From DASSQJ01 sp963726295 (GTDB lineage Bacteria > Actinomycetota > Actinomycetes > Actinomycetales > Dermatophilaceae), in the NCBI GenBank assembly GCA_963726295.1, contig CAVSBW010000001.1, positions 1 through 64,000 of the forward strand: DNA of 64,000 nt, written 5' to 3'. Under the pieces are notes generated by a model. The model worked only from the letters and a program-made list of their open reading frames with translations. It did no database searches and was not told the origin of the DNA. The translations under genes and the position numbers were made by a program. Each line of letters opens with the position of its first letter. The stretch's first letter is position 1. This document shows positions 31,619 to 44,429 of this stretch, piece after piece.

Positions 31619-32038
31619 AAATGCCAGTTGGCCTGTAAGCCGGGTTCTGTATGGCGGCGCTCGCCGCCCGCGTGACGGCCATTCCTCTTGGACGCCCGTT
31701 GCCGGACGCCTCGCGCTACCTACCCGGACGGCTGGCCTGGAAACCTGCCGGGGCCGAAGCCCCGCGCCGTCCCTATTCGGTTTTGCTCCCGGTGGGGTTT
31801 ACCGTGCCGGTCCCGTTACCGGTCCCGCGGTGGGCTCTTACCCCACCCTTTCACCCTTACCTGCCCAATACGAGACGCGGGCAGGCGGTTTGCTTTCTGT
31901 GGCACTTTCCCTGGGGTCGCCCCCGCCGGGCGTTACCCGGCACCGTGTTTCCGTGGAGCCCGGACTTTCCTCCCCGGCGGCCTTTCGGCCCTTGCCGGAG
32001 CGGCCGTCCGGCCGACTGACGGGCGGGAGATGGCACTC
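31619..32038 (-). ncRNA. rnpB: RNase P RNA (bacterial type A)
   Basis: This is the catalytic RNA of RNase P, which trims tRNA 5' ends. The minus strand carries the universal 5' core GAGGAAAGTCCGGGCTCC (31956-31973), then CACGGAAACACGGTGCC and GGGAAAGTGCCACAGAAA. The 3' core is ACAGAACCCGGCTTACAGG (near 31630-31650). Helix P1 can be drawn between AGTGCCA (32031-32037) and TGGCATT (31620-31626), which sets the ends at about 420 nt. It lies just upstream of mraZ, as in many Rhizobiales. Confidence 0.95.
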
Positions 32039-32223
32039 GGCCGCCGCGCCGGTCAAGGCCGAGGCGCCGCCGGCGTGTAACCGCGGTCACAGCGCAACCG
32101 GTCCGACTGTGTCATGGGCCGCGCCAGACGATGCCGCCCGCGCGGCGGCGCGGCTCTGCCGCGGGGGACGCGTGCCCGCCCGGCATCACCCGATAGCGAT
32201 GCCGACGTCTCGAGGCGACGCCC

Positions 32224-32947
32224 ATGTCGCGTCTATCGCCGTATCGTCGCTCTTCTTCGCTTCTCAGTTGCGCTGCTCACCTGGTGGCCGCTTCCCTCGG
32301 CTGTCTCGCGCATCGGACGGTGCGGAAGCCACCAACTTCGCCTTCGGCCCGCTGATCGCCGCGCCGATCGTCATCTGGGCCACGGAAGGCCGCGAGGGCC
32401 TGATGCGCTGGCTGCGCCGCATCCTGCGTTTCCGCGCGCCGCTCTGGGTCTACGCCGCGGCGTTCTTCGGCCCGCTCGCCATCGCGGCGCTGGCGACGGT
32501 CCTAGCCATCGCGACCGGCGCACCGACCGGGCGCGTGGCCGGCTTACAGCACTGGCCGAGCTGCTCCTCTTCTTCGGCCTGGTGATGCTCGACGGGCCGT
32601 CGCCGGAGGAGATCACCTTCCGCGGCTACGGTCAGCACGAGTTGCAGCAGGACATCTCGCCGTTCGCCGCGAGCCTGTGGATCGGCGCTCGGCGTCGTCG
32701 TGTGGCACCTGCCGCTGCTCATCTCGGGCGAGGATCCGTGGATCATCGCGGTGGCGATCATGGCGGTCAGCGTCGTCTATGCCTGGCTCTACAGGCCGGC
32801 GGCAGCGTCTGGCCGCTGGTCGATCGTCCACTTCACGCCACAACTACTTCGGCGGCGGGCTTCTTCAGCCAACTCTTCGCCGGCGACGACCGGATGATCT
32901 TCTACATCGTCCTTGCGGCCATTTACATCGATCTGGGCCGGCGCTGA
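32224..32947 (+). CDS. CPBP-family intramembrane metalloprotease, frameshifted
   Basis: This is a membrane protein of the CPBP (CaaX-processing-like, Abi) family. Motif 1 is the E-E-x3-R site in PSPEEITFRGYGQHEL (near 32610). Motif 2 is the histidine in VWHLPLLISG (near 32710), and motif 3 is HFTHNYFGGGFFSQL (near 32840) read after one correction. Membrane segments precede these (FAFGPLIAAPIVIWATEG, WVYAAAFFGPLAIAALATVL). The start is uncertain: the ATG at 32224 is a guess among several. The TGA at 32947 is the first plausible end, though LIVWRLGPSL continues in another frame. Such enzymes can confer self-immunity to bacteriocins or process peptides; the role here is unknown. Confidence 0.72.
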
Positions 32948-33052
32948 TCGTCTGGCGGCTCGGCCCCTCGCTGGGTCGCAAGTCGGCTGACGAGGGCGAT
33001 ACGGCGATGGCTCGGCACGCCGCGGACCACCTGACGAACCTTATCGCCGCGC

Positions 33053-33800
33053 TTACCGAAGCGCGGCGATCAGCTTGTCCAGCGTGGCGACGGTCGACAC
33101 GTCGGCGATGCCGTCGACCTGCGCCGGGCGGAAATGGCGCTGGAAGGCGCGCACCACCGCCGCCGTCTCCGTCGTCGAAATCCGGTGTCGGCGCCAAGGC
33201 CGTAGCCATAGGCGCGGAATTTCTGCTTGAGGTCGGCGACCGCCTCGCCCGCTGTCGCCCTGCTTCAAGCATCGGCCCGGCCACGACCAGCTCCGGCATG
33301 ACCCAGTGGCCGATGCCGGCGGCGTGGAGTTCGCCCCACGGGAAAAGCTCGCCCGGGTCCTCCTTGCGGAGCGGCGCCACGTCGGAATGGGCGAGCACCC
33401 GCTGCGGCGGGATCGGGTGGCGCGAGAGGATGTCGCGGCAGAGCTCGATGATCGCCGCCGATCTGCGCCGCCGGGAAACCCCGATAGCCGAATTCGTGGC
33501 CGGGATTGGCGATCTCGATGCCGATCGAGCGCGAATTGATGTCGGTCTCGCCGGCCCAGGACGACGCGCCGGCATGCCAGGCGCGCTCGCGCCTCATCGA
33601 CCATCTGCACGATGCGGCCGTCCTCGAAGACGAAGTAGTGCGACGAGACATGCGAGGCCGGGTCGCACAGCCAGGCGAGCGCGCCCTCCTCCGATTCCAT
33701 GCCGGTGTAGTGCAGGAGCAGGATATCGACCGGCTTGCCGGCGCGCACGGGCGCCGTGGTTCGGCGACGGGCGTTGGTCGAATCCCGGTTCGAATGGCAT
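33053..33800 (-). CDS. AmpD-type N-acetylmuramoyl-L-alanine amidase with peptidoglycan-binding tail, frameshifted
   Basis: This is a zinc amidase (Amidase_2 fold) that releases peptides from muramyl peptides. The start at 33800 reads PFEPGFDQRPSPNHG, then after one break GKPVDILLLHYTGMES with the first zinc His. IVQMVDEARARLAWHAG, SRSIGIEIANPGHEF (catalytic Glu region), VLAHSDVAPLRKEDPGELF (zinc His) and FPWGELHAAGIG follow. A C-terminal peptidoglycan-binding domain is seen as AAVVRAFQRHFRPAQVDGIA and TVATLDKLIAALR. No signal peptide is visible, so it is probably a cytosolic recycling enzyme. Frame breaks fall near 33750, 33580, 33460 and 33190. Confidence 0.85.
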
Positions 33801-33867
33801 GATCCGTCTCCGCGCCGGGCTTTAGCGGATCGCGCCGGCCCGCGCCAGACAGGGGACGAGCCCGCGC

Positions 33868-34626
33868 ATGAACACCGGCGACGCCATTGCCGCGCTGCTC
33901 TGGGGCCTCGTCGCCGGCGGCGCCCTCATCATCGGCGGGGCGCTCGGATGGTTCGCCGATCTCGGCCGCCGGCAGGTGGCCTGGATCATGGCCTTCGGCG
34001 CCGGCATCCTGATCTCGGCCATCGCCTTCGACATCATGGACGAGGCCTTCACCACCGGCGGCCTGCCAGCGAGCGCCGGCGGCTTCCTGCTCGGCGCGAT
34101 CATCTTCACAGCCGGTTCGGTGATGATCGCCCGCGCCGGGGCGCGCCACCGCATGCGCTCCAAGCTCATGGGCCCCGACGACGACCGCGCCAACTCGGCC
34201 GGCGCCATCGTCCTCGGCACGATCATCGACGGCATCCCGGAAGCAATCGTCATCGGCGTCAGCCTGATCGACGGCAACGGCGTCGCGCTGGCGGCGGTCA
34301 TCGCCATCTTCCTCTCCAATATCCCGGAGGCGCTTTCCTCGACCGTCGGCATGAAGGCCGCCGGACACGGCAAGCGCTACGTCTTCGGTCTCTGGTCGGG
34401 CATCACCGTGATGAGCGGAGCGTTCTCGCTTCTCGGCTACGCCGTCGTCAGCCAGACGACGCCGGAAGTGGTCGCCCTGACGCAGGCGGTCGCCGGCGGC
34501 GCGCTGATCGCGCTCATCGCCGACACCATGATCCCGGAAGCCTTCGCCGAGACCCACGACGTCACCGGTTTCGTCGCCGCCATCGGCTTCCTCTGCGGCT
34601 TCGCCCTGTCGCACGGACTAGGCTGA
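33868..34626 (+). CDS. ZIP-family metal transporter
   Basis: This intact 252-residue membrane protein has about eight hydrophobic segments. The family metal-binding helices are clear: GTIIDGIPEAIVIGVSL (residues about 113-129) and IFLSNIPEALSSTVGM (about 150-165), then DTMIPEAFAETHDVTG near residue 222. A charged loop between segments 3 and 4 (ARHRMRSKLMGPDDD) takes the place of the usual His-rich loop. It probably imports zinc or another divalent metal; some ZIP relatives act as exporters. The 3' end overlaps the convergent DjlA-like gene by nine bases. Confidence 0.87.
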   Translation: MNTGDAIAALLWGLVAGGALIIGGALGWFADLGRRQVAWIMAFGAGILISAIAFDIMDEAFTTGGLPASAGGFLLGAIIFTAGSVMIARAGARHRMRSKLMGPDDDRANSAGAIVLGTIIDGIPEAIVIGVSLIDGNGVALAAVIAIFLSNIPEALSSTVGMKAAGHGKRYVFGLWSGITVMSGAFSLLGYAVVSQTTPEVVALTQAVAGGALIALIADTMIPEAFAETHDVTGFVAAIGFLCGFALSHGLG

Positions 34627-35325
34627 CGGCACGCGCGTCCGTTCCCGCTCGATCCGCTCCCAGGCGCGGTTGATCGCCGCCAGCCGGTCATTGGCGATGG
34701 CGACGAAATCGGCCGGCATGCCGCGGCCGATCAGCCGATCAGGATGGTTGTCGGCGACCAGCCGGCGATAGTGCGTGCGCATGCGGTCGAACGGCCAGTC
34801 GCGCTCCATGCCGAGGATGACGTAGGGATCGCCCTCCGCCGTGACGACGTGGCGGGACGATATGCGCTCGAAGTCGCGGCCGCCGAGGCCGAAGATCTCC
34901 GCCACCGATTCCAGATAGGCGAGCTCGGCCTCGTGCACCGCGCCATCCGCCTTGGCGATCACGAACAACCCGTCGAGCACGTCTTCCAGAACCGCGCGGT
35001 CGCTCTCGTAGAGCGCGGCGACACGCCGGGCATAGGCGTCGTAGCCGGCGACGTCACGGCGCGCGAGGTCGAACAGGCGGGCGACGTTGCGCTCCTCGCC
35101 GGCCGGCACGACGAAGACGCGGCGGAAGGCGGCGACCTCGTCGACGGTGACGACGCCGTCGGCCCTTGCCATCTTTGCCGAGAGCGCAATCAGCGCCATC
35201 GAGAACGCCGCCCGGCGCTTCTCGTCCGTGTTGCCGGCGAAGAGCCCGCCGGCCCAGTCGCGCAGGGCAGCGAGCGGCGCGCTGCCGGCCTCGGCCGCCC
35301 TGCCGATCCATCTCCAGACAGTCAT
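34618..35325 (-). CDS. DjlA-like co-chaperone: TerB domain plus J domain
   Basis: The intact protein has 235 residues. A TerB-like helical domain (residues about 35-150) carries the paired acidic motifs SAKMARADGVVTVDEVAAFR and FVIAKADGAVHEAELAYLES. A C-terminal J domain (about 165-232) has the HPD triplet in VADNHPDRLIGRG and the hallmark YVILGMERDWPFDRMRTHYR. This is the DjlA arrangement; the N-terminal membrane helix of E. coli DjlA is not seen, only an amphipathic AALRDWAGGLFAG. It would stimulate DnaK. The neighbour on the same strand is amidase ampD, beyond the ZIP gene. Confidence 0.85.
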   Translation of the reverse strand: MTVWRWIGRAAEAGSAPLAALRDWAGGLFAGNTDEKRRAAFSMALIALSAKMARADGVVTVDEVAAFRRVFVVPAGEERNVARLFDLARRDVAGYDAYARRVAALYESDRAVLEDVLDGLFVIAKADGAVHEAELAYLESVAEIFGLGGRDFERISSRHVVTAEGDPYVILGMERDWPFDRMRTHYRRLVADNHPDRLIGRGMPADFVAIANDRLAAINRAWERIERERTRVPSA

Positions 35326-35440
35326 GGGCCGCAGCCTGCGGGAAGGCGTTCCGTGGCGCAAGCAGGGCAGCGCCGCCGCCTGGCTGGCCGTCCCGCCGCA
35401 TGGCCGGTACAGTCGCCGCCCCCTCGCCGGCGCCTGCTCC

Positions 35441-36324
35441 ATGACCCGCAGCAACCTCACCCTTGGCCTCGCCCTCGGCCTTCTCGGCGTCGCCATTTTC
35501 GGCGGCTCGCTGCCGGCGACACGCGTCGCCGTGGCCGGCGGGCTCGACCCGTGGTTCGTCACCGCCGGCCGGGCGCTGATTGCCGGGCTGGTCGGGATCG
35601 CCATGCTGGCCGCGCGCCGGCCGCGCCTGCCCCGCGAACGGCTCGGCACGCTCGTGCTGATTTCGCTCTGCCTCGTCATCGGCTTCCCCGCCGCGCTGGC
35701 CGTCGCCTCGGTGACCGTGCCATCGGCCCATGGCGGCGTGATCCTCGGCCTGCTGCCGCTGACGACCGCGATGGGCGCGGTCGCGCTCGCCGGCGAGCGG
35801 CCCTCCCCGCTCTTCTGGCTCCTCAGCATCGTTGGCGCGGGCCTCGTCGTCGCCTTCGCACTGCGCGACGGCAACACCGAAATCGTCACCGGCGACATCT
35901 TCATCGGGACCGCCCTCCTGTTGACCAGCGTCGGCTACACGCTCTCCGCCGTCATGTCGCGCGCCATCCCGGCCTGGCAGGTGAGCGCCTGGCCGCTGGT
36001 GCTCGCCCTGCCGATCGCAATCGTCGGATTCGTCGCGCTCTGGCCGGCCAATGCCGCCAGCGTGCCGTGGTCGGCCTGGGTCGGCCTCGTCTATAGCGGC
36101 GTGGTGATCCAGCTCGTCGGCTACGTGGTCTGGAACAAGGCGCTGGCCCTCGGCGGCGTGGCGCGGGTCGGCCAGCTGCAGTTGCTCCAGCCCTTCGTCA
36201 CCTTTGCCATCGCCGCGCTCTTCCTCGGCGAGCAATCGACGCGACCATGATCGGCTTCGCCATCGCGGTCGTGGTCGTCGTCGCGCTCGGCCGCCGCGCC
36301 GCCGTGCGCGTCAGGGCTTCATGA
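35441..36324 (+). CDS. EamA/DMT-family transporter, frameshifted near 3' end
   Basis: This ten-helix drug/metabolite transporter (RhaT/EamA type) begins MTRSNLTLGLALGLLGVAIF. Two EamA repeats are seen: residues about 8-140, with PSAHGGVILGLLPLTTAMGA, and about 150-290, with VVIQLVGYVVWNKALALGG and QLQLLQPFVTFAIAALFLGE. A single shift near 36240 moves the last helix (MIGFAIAVVVVVALGRRAA) into another frame, with TGA at 36324. It would then overlap the convergent gene's end by 14 bases. The substrate is unknown; the family exports metabolites such as amino acids. Confidence 0.85.
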
Positions 36325-36937
36325 TCCGCAGGTCCTCGAAGGCGAAGCTCGCCGCGCCCTGCTCGGGCGACGCCGCGAACAGGCCGACCTGCTGTCCCTT
36401 GTCCGGTGGCGAGCCGGAGACTTTCTTGAACTCGGTGCCGTTGACATAGAAGGTCGCATCGCTGCCGACCGTGGTGACGCGCAACTCGTTGATGGCGCCG
36501 TCGCCCTTGTTGGCGGATTGCGCGTCGGTCCATTTCACCTGCGCCAGCCACTTGCCGCGCTGGCGCCGCCACACCGAGGCACGACCGTTGGGCGCGATCT
36601 CGAAGACGTAGAAGTTGTTGACGTCCTCGTACCAGAAGATCAGCCCCGCCTTGGCGTCGGTCGGTTCCACCGACGTCAGCGTCGTCACGGTGACGCACAT
36701 GTCGGCATCGTCGTAGAGCCCGGCGGAATTGGCGACCCATGCGTAAGTGCCCGACGCCGGCGTCAGGATCATATTGCCGTTCTCGACCTTGATCGCATCC
36801 GACGGGACGCCCCAGGTCGGCTGGAACTGGTCGAAACTATCCTGAAACTGCACGTCGAGGCCGGGACAGACGGCCCACGCGGCGCTCGACCACGCGACCA
36901 GACCCAGAACGGCCACGAGCGGCCGGATTCCATACAT
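36311..36937 (-). CDS. Secreted beta-sandwich protein, hypothetical
   Basis: This intact 208-residue protein has a signal peptide (LVAVLGLVAWSSAAWA, cleaved near AWA-VCP). The mature part looks like a concanavalin/LamG-type beta sandwich: FQDSFDQFQPTWGVPSDAIK, then VENGNMILTP, AGLIFWYEDVNNFYVFEIAP, VWRRQRGKWLAQVKWTD, NELRVTTVGSDATFYVNGTE and GQQVGLFAASPEQGAASFAF. These resemble the 3-keto-disaccharide-hydrolase-like (DUF1080) and family-16-like folds, but no catalytic residues can be assigned. It is probably a periplasmic carbohydrate-binding or structural protein. It is transcribed convergently with the EamA gene. Confidence 0.65.
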   Translation of the reverse strand: MYGIRPLVAVLGLVAWSSAAWAVCPGLDVQFQDSFDQFQPTWGVPSDAIKVENGNMILTPASGTYAWVANSAGLYDDADMCVTVTTLTSVEPTDAKAGLIFWYEDVNNFYVFEIAPNGRASVWRRQRGKWLAQVKWTDAQSANKGDGAINELRVTTVGSDATFYVNGTEFKKVSGSPPDKGQQVGLFAASPEQGAASFAFEDLRIMKP

Positions 36938-37082
36938 TCGACTGCGACTTCCTGACGGCTGCGACGGGATGCTATAGCCGCAAGCAAGGTATTCCTAGGG
37001 CAGCGCGGTGCGGCGCTTGAGCCGGGTCCGCCGGTCGTGCCACTCATGCGAACCGGAACCGACGCAGGGAGACGAACCGAAC

Positions 37083-40759
<3,677 letters not shown>

Positions 40760-40763
<4 letters not shown>

Positions 40764-41083
40764 CGGCCGGCGACGCGGCCCTCCGGCCGGTAGCGATCCA
40801 TCACCGCATCGAGCGAGTCGTTGGTGATCGACGGATTGGCCGCCTGCAGGCAGGGCAGCAGAACCGCCTTGTTGGCGCGTTCACGTTCACCGCTCGCCCT
40901 GGTGCCCTGCGGCGCCGGGTTGACGTTCCAGAAGCAGGCGACGAACTGTTCCGGCGTGACGCCAAGATCGCGGCTGATATCGTCGACCGGGCGGTTCGGG
41001 TCGTTTCTGAGGATGGTCTGGGCCTGAGAACTGGCGGCGAACAGAACCGTTCCCACCGCCAGAAGGATGCCGAATCGTTTCAT
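40760..41083 (-). CDS. Small secreted protein, hypothetical
   Basis: The 107-residue frame begins MKRFGILLAVGTVLFAASSQ, a clear signal peptide cleaved after AQA. The ATG at 41083 has GGAGG nine bases upstream. The mature part contains ILRNDPNRPVDDISRDLGVT, one stretch with a single Cys (FVACFWNVNPAP) and a second Cys in LLPCLQAANPSITNDSLDAV. The two cysteines could form a disulfide in the periplasm. I do not recognise a family. The 3' end overlaps the end of the convergent oxoprolinase by four bases. The frame is intact. Confidence 0.65.
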
Positions 41084-41162
41084 CGAGTAAGTCCTCCCGT
41101 GTGCGTGCGTCGATAACGCCTTCACGCGGGAATCGGCCCTGCCCTACGCGGCCGACATGCGA

Positions 41163-42191
41163 TCAGTCCGGCCAGCCCTCGATCACGACCTTGCCGATGG
41201 TGTGGCCGCCCTCCACCGCCGCATGGGCTTCGCGCAGCGTGGCGGCATTGATCGGCGAAAGCCGGCGCGTGAGCGTGCTGCGCAGCTTGCCCTCGTCGAC
41301 CAGGGCGGCGACGTCCCCGAGAATCTCGTGCTGACGGATCATCGTCGCGCCGCCGCGGGGCCGCACGAACATCAGTTCGAAATGCAGCGCCGCGGCCTTC
41401 TGGAAGAGCTTGCCGAAATCCTCCGGCTTCATGCCGGCCGGTCCATCGCCCTCAATCATGCCGATATGGCCTTCCGGCGCCACGATGTCGGCGATCGCCG
41501 AGGCGTGCGCCCTGGTGCCGACAAAGGCCGTCACGATGTCGACTTCGGGGAAGCCGAGCGCAACGAGCTGCGGTGCCAGCGGCTTCGCGTGGTCGATGAC
41601 GTGATGGGCGCCGAGCTTCTTGACCCAGTCGATCGTCTCCGGCCGCGACGCGGTCGCGATGACCGTCAGGCCGGTGAGCGCGCGGGCGAGTTGAATCGCT
41701 ATCGATCCGACTCCCCCCGCACCGCCGACGACCAGCAGCGAGCGGCGGTCGGTATCCGCACCCTGTCCCGCGCCGATGCGATCGAAGAGCAGTTCCCACG
41801 CGGTGAGCGCCGTCAGCGGCAGCGCCGCCGCTGCGGCGAAATCGAGCGACGCCGGCTTCCGGCCGACGATCCGCTCGTCGACCGCATGATACTCGGCATC
41901 GCAGCCCGGCCGCGCGATCGAGCCGGCGTACCAGACCTTGTCGCCCGGCTTGAACAGCGACACCTGGCTTCCAACCTCGGCGACCGTACCGGCCGCATCG
42001 AAACCGAGCACCTTTGGCTCGCCGCCGGGGTCGTTGCCGCGCCTGACCTTGGTGTCGACCGGATTGACCGAGACCGCCTCGACGTGGACGAGAAGATCGC
42101 CGGGTTCCGGCTCCGGACGATCGATCTCGACATCGACGAGCGCATCCTCGGCATCGACCGGACCGGCACGTCGATAGGCAACAGCACGCAT
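41163..42191 (-). CDS. Zinc-type alcohol dehydrogenase-like / quinone oxidoreductase-like protein
   Basis: The intact 342-residue medium-chain reductase starts MRAVAYRRAGPVDAEDALVD. The GroES-like domain carries VEAVSVNPVDTKVRRG and VLGFDAAGTVAEVGSQVSLF. The Rossmann fold shows LLVVGGAGGVGSIAIQLARA (residues about 151-170), an NADPH-type glycine motif. The structural zinc cysteines are absent and only an isolated Cys is seen in RPGCDAEY, so it is likely a zinc-independent enone or quinone reductase. ELMFVRPRGG and GHTIGKVVIEGWPD close the chain. The exact substrate is unknown. Confidence 0.85.
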   Translation of the reverse strand: MRAVAYRRAGPVDAEDALVDVEIDRPEPEPGDLLVHVEAVSVNPVDTKVRRGNDPGGEPKVLGFDAAGTVAEVGSQVSLFKPGDKVWYAGSIARPGCDAEYHAVDERIVGRKPASLDFAAAAALPLTALTAWELLFDRIGAGQGADTDRRSLLVVGGAGGVGSIAIQLARALTGLTVIATASRPETIDWVKKLGAHHVIDHAKPLAPQLVALGFPEVDIVTAFVGTRAHASAIADIVAPEGHIGMIEGDGPAGMKPEDFGKLFQKAAALHFELMFVRPRGGATMIRQHEILGDVAALVDEGKLRSTLTRRLSPINAATLREAHAAVEGGHTIGKVVIEGWPD

Positions 42192-42272
42192 GGGATCATC
42201 CTTCGGCGGCGAATGTCTGCGGCAAAGATAGGGGACGCGGAACGTAGCGCCAGTCCCCGGCAGACCGCTTCG

Positions 42273-43088
42273 TCAGTTGCCGCCGGTATAGCCCAGTCCG
42301 GGCCCGCCGATCGGCGGGGGCACGGACACCGAACCGGTGTTCATCCAGTCGATGTTGGAGCGGGCGAACAGGCCGCCGCCATAAGGCGCGCGATGCGGCG
42401 GCGTCACCAGCGGCTTCGGATTGCAGTAGCTGCGCGTGCCGCTCTTGCCGTGATGGGCGAGGTCGAAGTGGAAATGGTCGCCGTGATAGGGCTCGCCGGG
42501 ACCGAGCGTCGTCTTGAAGGTCTGGCAGGCGCTGGCTTCCACCTCGCGCAGGAAGCCCTGCTCGTCGGCGGCGCCGCGCCAGCCGCTCTTCACCGTGACG
42601 GTCCGCCCGTTGGCGAGCGTGAAGGCCGCGACGTCGATGGCGTTGCCGAAGGCATGCTCGGAGAGCTGCTTGCCGGGGATGCTGTCGATCGACCGGCAGG
42701 CATAGTTGGAAAGCTGCTTGATCTCGACCACCGGGGCGCCGAACCAGGCCATCGCCGCCGGCTGGACGGCGTTGCGGAACCAGTCCTCCAGCATCGTCGT
42801 CAGCGGGCAGCCGAGCGTGGCTGAGGGACCGACCCTGATCGAGCCGTCCTGCAGCGCCGAGACCTTGAGTGGATAGAGGATGCCGCAGGCGCCGCGCCCG
42901 TCGATCTTGCGTTCCGGCTGAACCCAGGCCGAGAAGACCACCGGCGGCCGGCTCGACATGCAGGCGCGCTCCTCCTGATCGCGCCAGGCGGCACGCTGTT
43001 CATAACCGAAGAAGCCGAAGCCACAGCCGGCCAGCGCGATGGCGAGGCCGATGACGGTGGCCGCCCGATACGCAACACGACGGACCAT
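42273..43088 (-). CDS. Extensin-like family lipoprotein
   Basis: This intact 271-residue protein has a lipobox signal (GLAIALAGCGFGFFGYE). The mature part is the extensin-like C-terminal domain found in alphaproteobacteria. CPLTTMLEDWFRNAVQPAA, a cysteine-linked ACRSIDSIPGKQLSEHAFGN, NAIDVAAFTLANGRTVTV and GEPYHGDHFHFDLAHHG are visible. SEHAFGNAID and HGDHFHFD place histidines and acids as in LAS-type (M15) peptidases, so a peptidoglycan or peptide hydrolase role is possible; this is inference. Two conserved cysteines are seen near the tail (SACQTF, SYCNPK). It lies 84 bases from the FecR-domain gene on the same strand. Confidence 0.83.
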   Translation of the reverse strand: MVRRVAYRAATVIGLAIALAGCGFGFFGYEQRAAWRDQEERACMSSRPPVVFSAWVQPERKIDGRGACGILYPLKVSALQDGSIRVGPSATLGCPLTTMLEDWFRNAVQPAAMAWFGAPVVEIKQLSNYACRSIDSIPGKQLSEHAFGNAIDVAAFTLANGRTVTVKSGWRGAADEQGFLREVEASACQTFKTTLGPGEPYHGDHFHFDLAHHGKSGTRSYCNPKPLVTPPHRAPYGGGLFARSNIDWMNTGSVSVPPPIGGPGLGYTGGN

Positions 43089-43172
43089 GTCCGTTCAAAT
43101 GCGACGGATTCAATTAAGGAAGGGTTGAGCATGGGCGCTGCCGCTGCGCGCCCGCCGGCTCGGCATCGGCCG

Positions 43173-44062
43173 TCAGTGGGGCCCGCCGCCCTGGCCGGGA
43201 TTGCCCGTCTCGGTGCTGCCCTCGTTGCCTTCCCCGCCGTTGCCGTAGCCGTTGTTGCCCTGGCCCGTGCCCGATACCGCCGCGGGACCGGCGACGGGGC
43301 CAAACGAACTGAAGCCGCTCGCGGCGGAATTGAAGCCGGCCGGCGCCGGCCCGCCGCCCGCCCGCGGAACGCCGGCGCGTTCAACGCTGCAACCCGACGT
43401 GTCCACGGTGAAGGAAGCGCGCAACCCCTCCTGCGAGCGCACGAAAGGAAAAGCATTGGCGAGGAGGTTGGCCTCTTCCCGGGCGAAGCCGGCTTGCGCA
43501 CCGGCCGGAACCGCTGCGCCACGGCGACCGAGCAGGTGCCGCTGACAGTGATGCACTGCTGGCGAAACTTCCGGCACATGGTCGCTTCGCCTTCGAACAG
43601 CGCCAGGGCCATCTGCCCGCGCCGCCCGATCGAGAAGTCGAACTGCGTGCCGCGCACGCCGATGGTCGCCGTCGGGGTAGTGATCTCGTAGGCGTCCTTG
43701 CGGCTCGCCCCGGTGATGAAGCGGAAGGCGCCGCGCACCGCGTTGAGGCTGACCTTCCCCGCCTTCCCTCCACCCTCGAAGACGAAGCTGTCCACCGTCA
43801 TGTAGGAATTCGGGCCGACGACCAGTTTGGTGTTGTCGAGAAGAAGGATCTGCACCTGGCCGCTCTTGCCCGTGCGGATGACGTCACCCTGGTAGACCGG
43901 ACCGTCGGCGATCATCGTCCGCGGACCGGCCGGGCCATCCACGGTGGCCAATTGCGTCACCGCCACAACGACGCCGCTCTTCTGGGCCGCCTGGGCAGCG
44001 CCGGAACTCACGATCGCGAACGCGACGGCAGCAGCAAGATGTCCAGCAATGGCGACGCGCAC
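43173..44062 (-). CDS. Secreted FecR-domain protein with Gly/Asn-rich tail, frameshifted
   Basis: A signal peptide (GHLAAAVAFAIVSSGAAQA) leads into a FecR domain. GDVIRTGKSGQVQILLLDNT, LVVGPNSYMTVDSFVFEG, AVRGAFRFITGASRKDAYEI and TPTATIGVRGTQFDFSIG are all typical. Unlike classic FecR it has no membrane helix and appears periplasmic. One shift near 43520 moves the tail into another frame (FAREEANLLANAFPFVRS, then SGCSVERAGVPRAGGGP). The last 35 residues are nearly all Gly, Asn, Ser, Thr and Gln (GTGQGNNGYGNGGEGNEG). No sigma factor or TonB receptor lies nearby, so it is not a standard iron-signalling FecR. Confidence 0.75.
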
Positions 44063-44429
44063 GATCAGTCCCCCGAGGCCGAATCACGGAAACACACCTG
44101 TCAAATATGACGAGCACCGATGCGAACGGTGAACCAACCGCACGACGTGATTAACGGGATGTAACCACGGAGAAGTAGAATTCAGACGGCATGCACGCCG
44201 CGACGTAGGGCGGACCGCCGCACCGCCACGACGCCGCCGCGGAAGGGCCGCAAGTCCACACGCGAGCCGGGCCGCGTGCGCGCCCCTTCGCGGGCGGGGA
44301 TGAAACCAGTACCTCACAGGTGCTGGCGAGGGGGACAGGTTCGCGGGTTATCCCCGGAAGGGGATAGAAATCGGGCCCTGCCCTGCCGCCGCCGCGCCGG
44401 CGACACCGGGTTCCTTTCTTGGAGGCGCC
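44063..44429. promoter_or_regulatory. Divergent intergenic region with a short palindrome
   Basis: This 367-base gap lies between the FecR gene and the divergent cupin gene. A perfect inverted repeat TATCCCC-GGAA-GGGGATA sits at 44349-44366, 64 bases before the cupin ATG, and may be an operator or a small hairpin in its leader. No open frame with coding character is seen. Confidence 0.4.

Noticed and set aside
31651..32090. Protein-coding frames on either strand across 31.65-32.1 kb
   Set aside because: The region is RNase P RNA by its conserved cores and P1 pairing; the open frames are incidental.
43173..44062. FecR as part of a FecIR iron-signalling system
   Set aside because: No sigma-70-like FecI, no TonB receptor and no transmembrane helix are present nearby.
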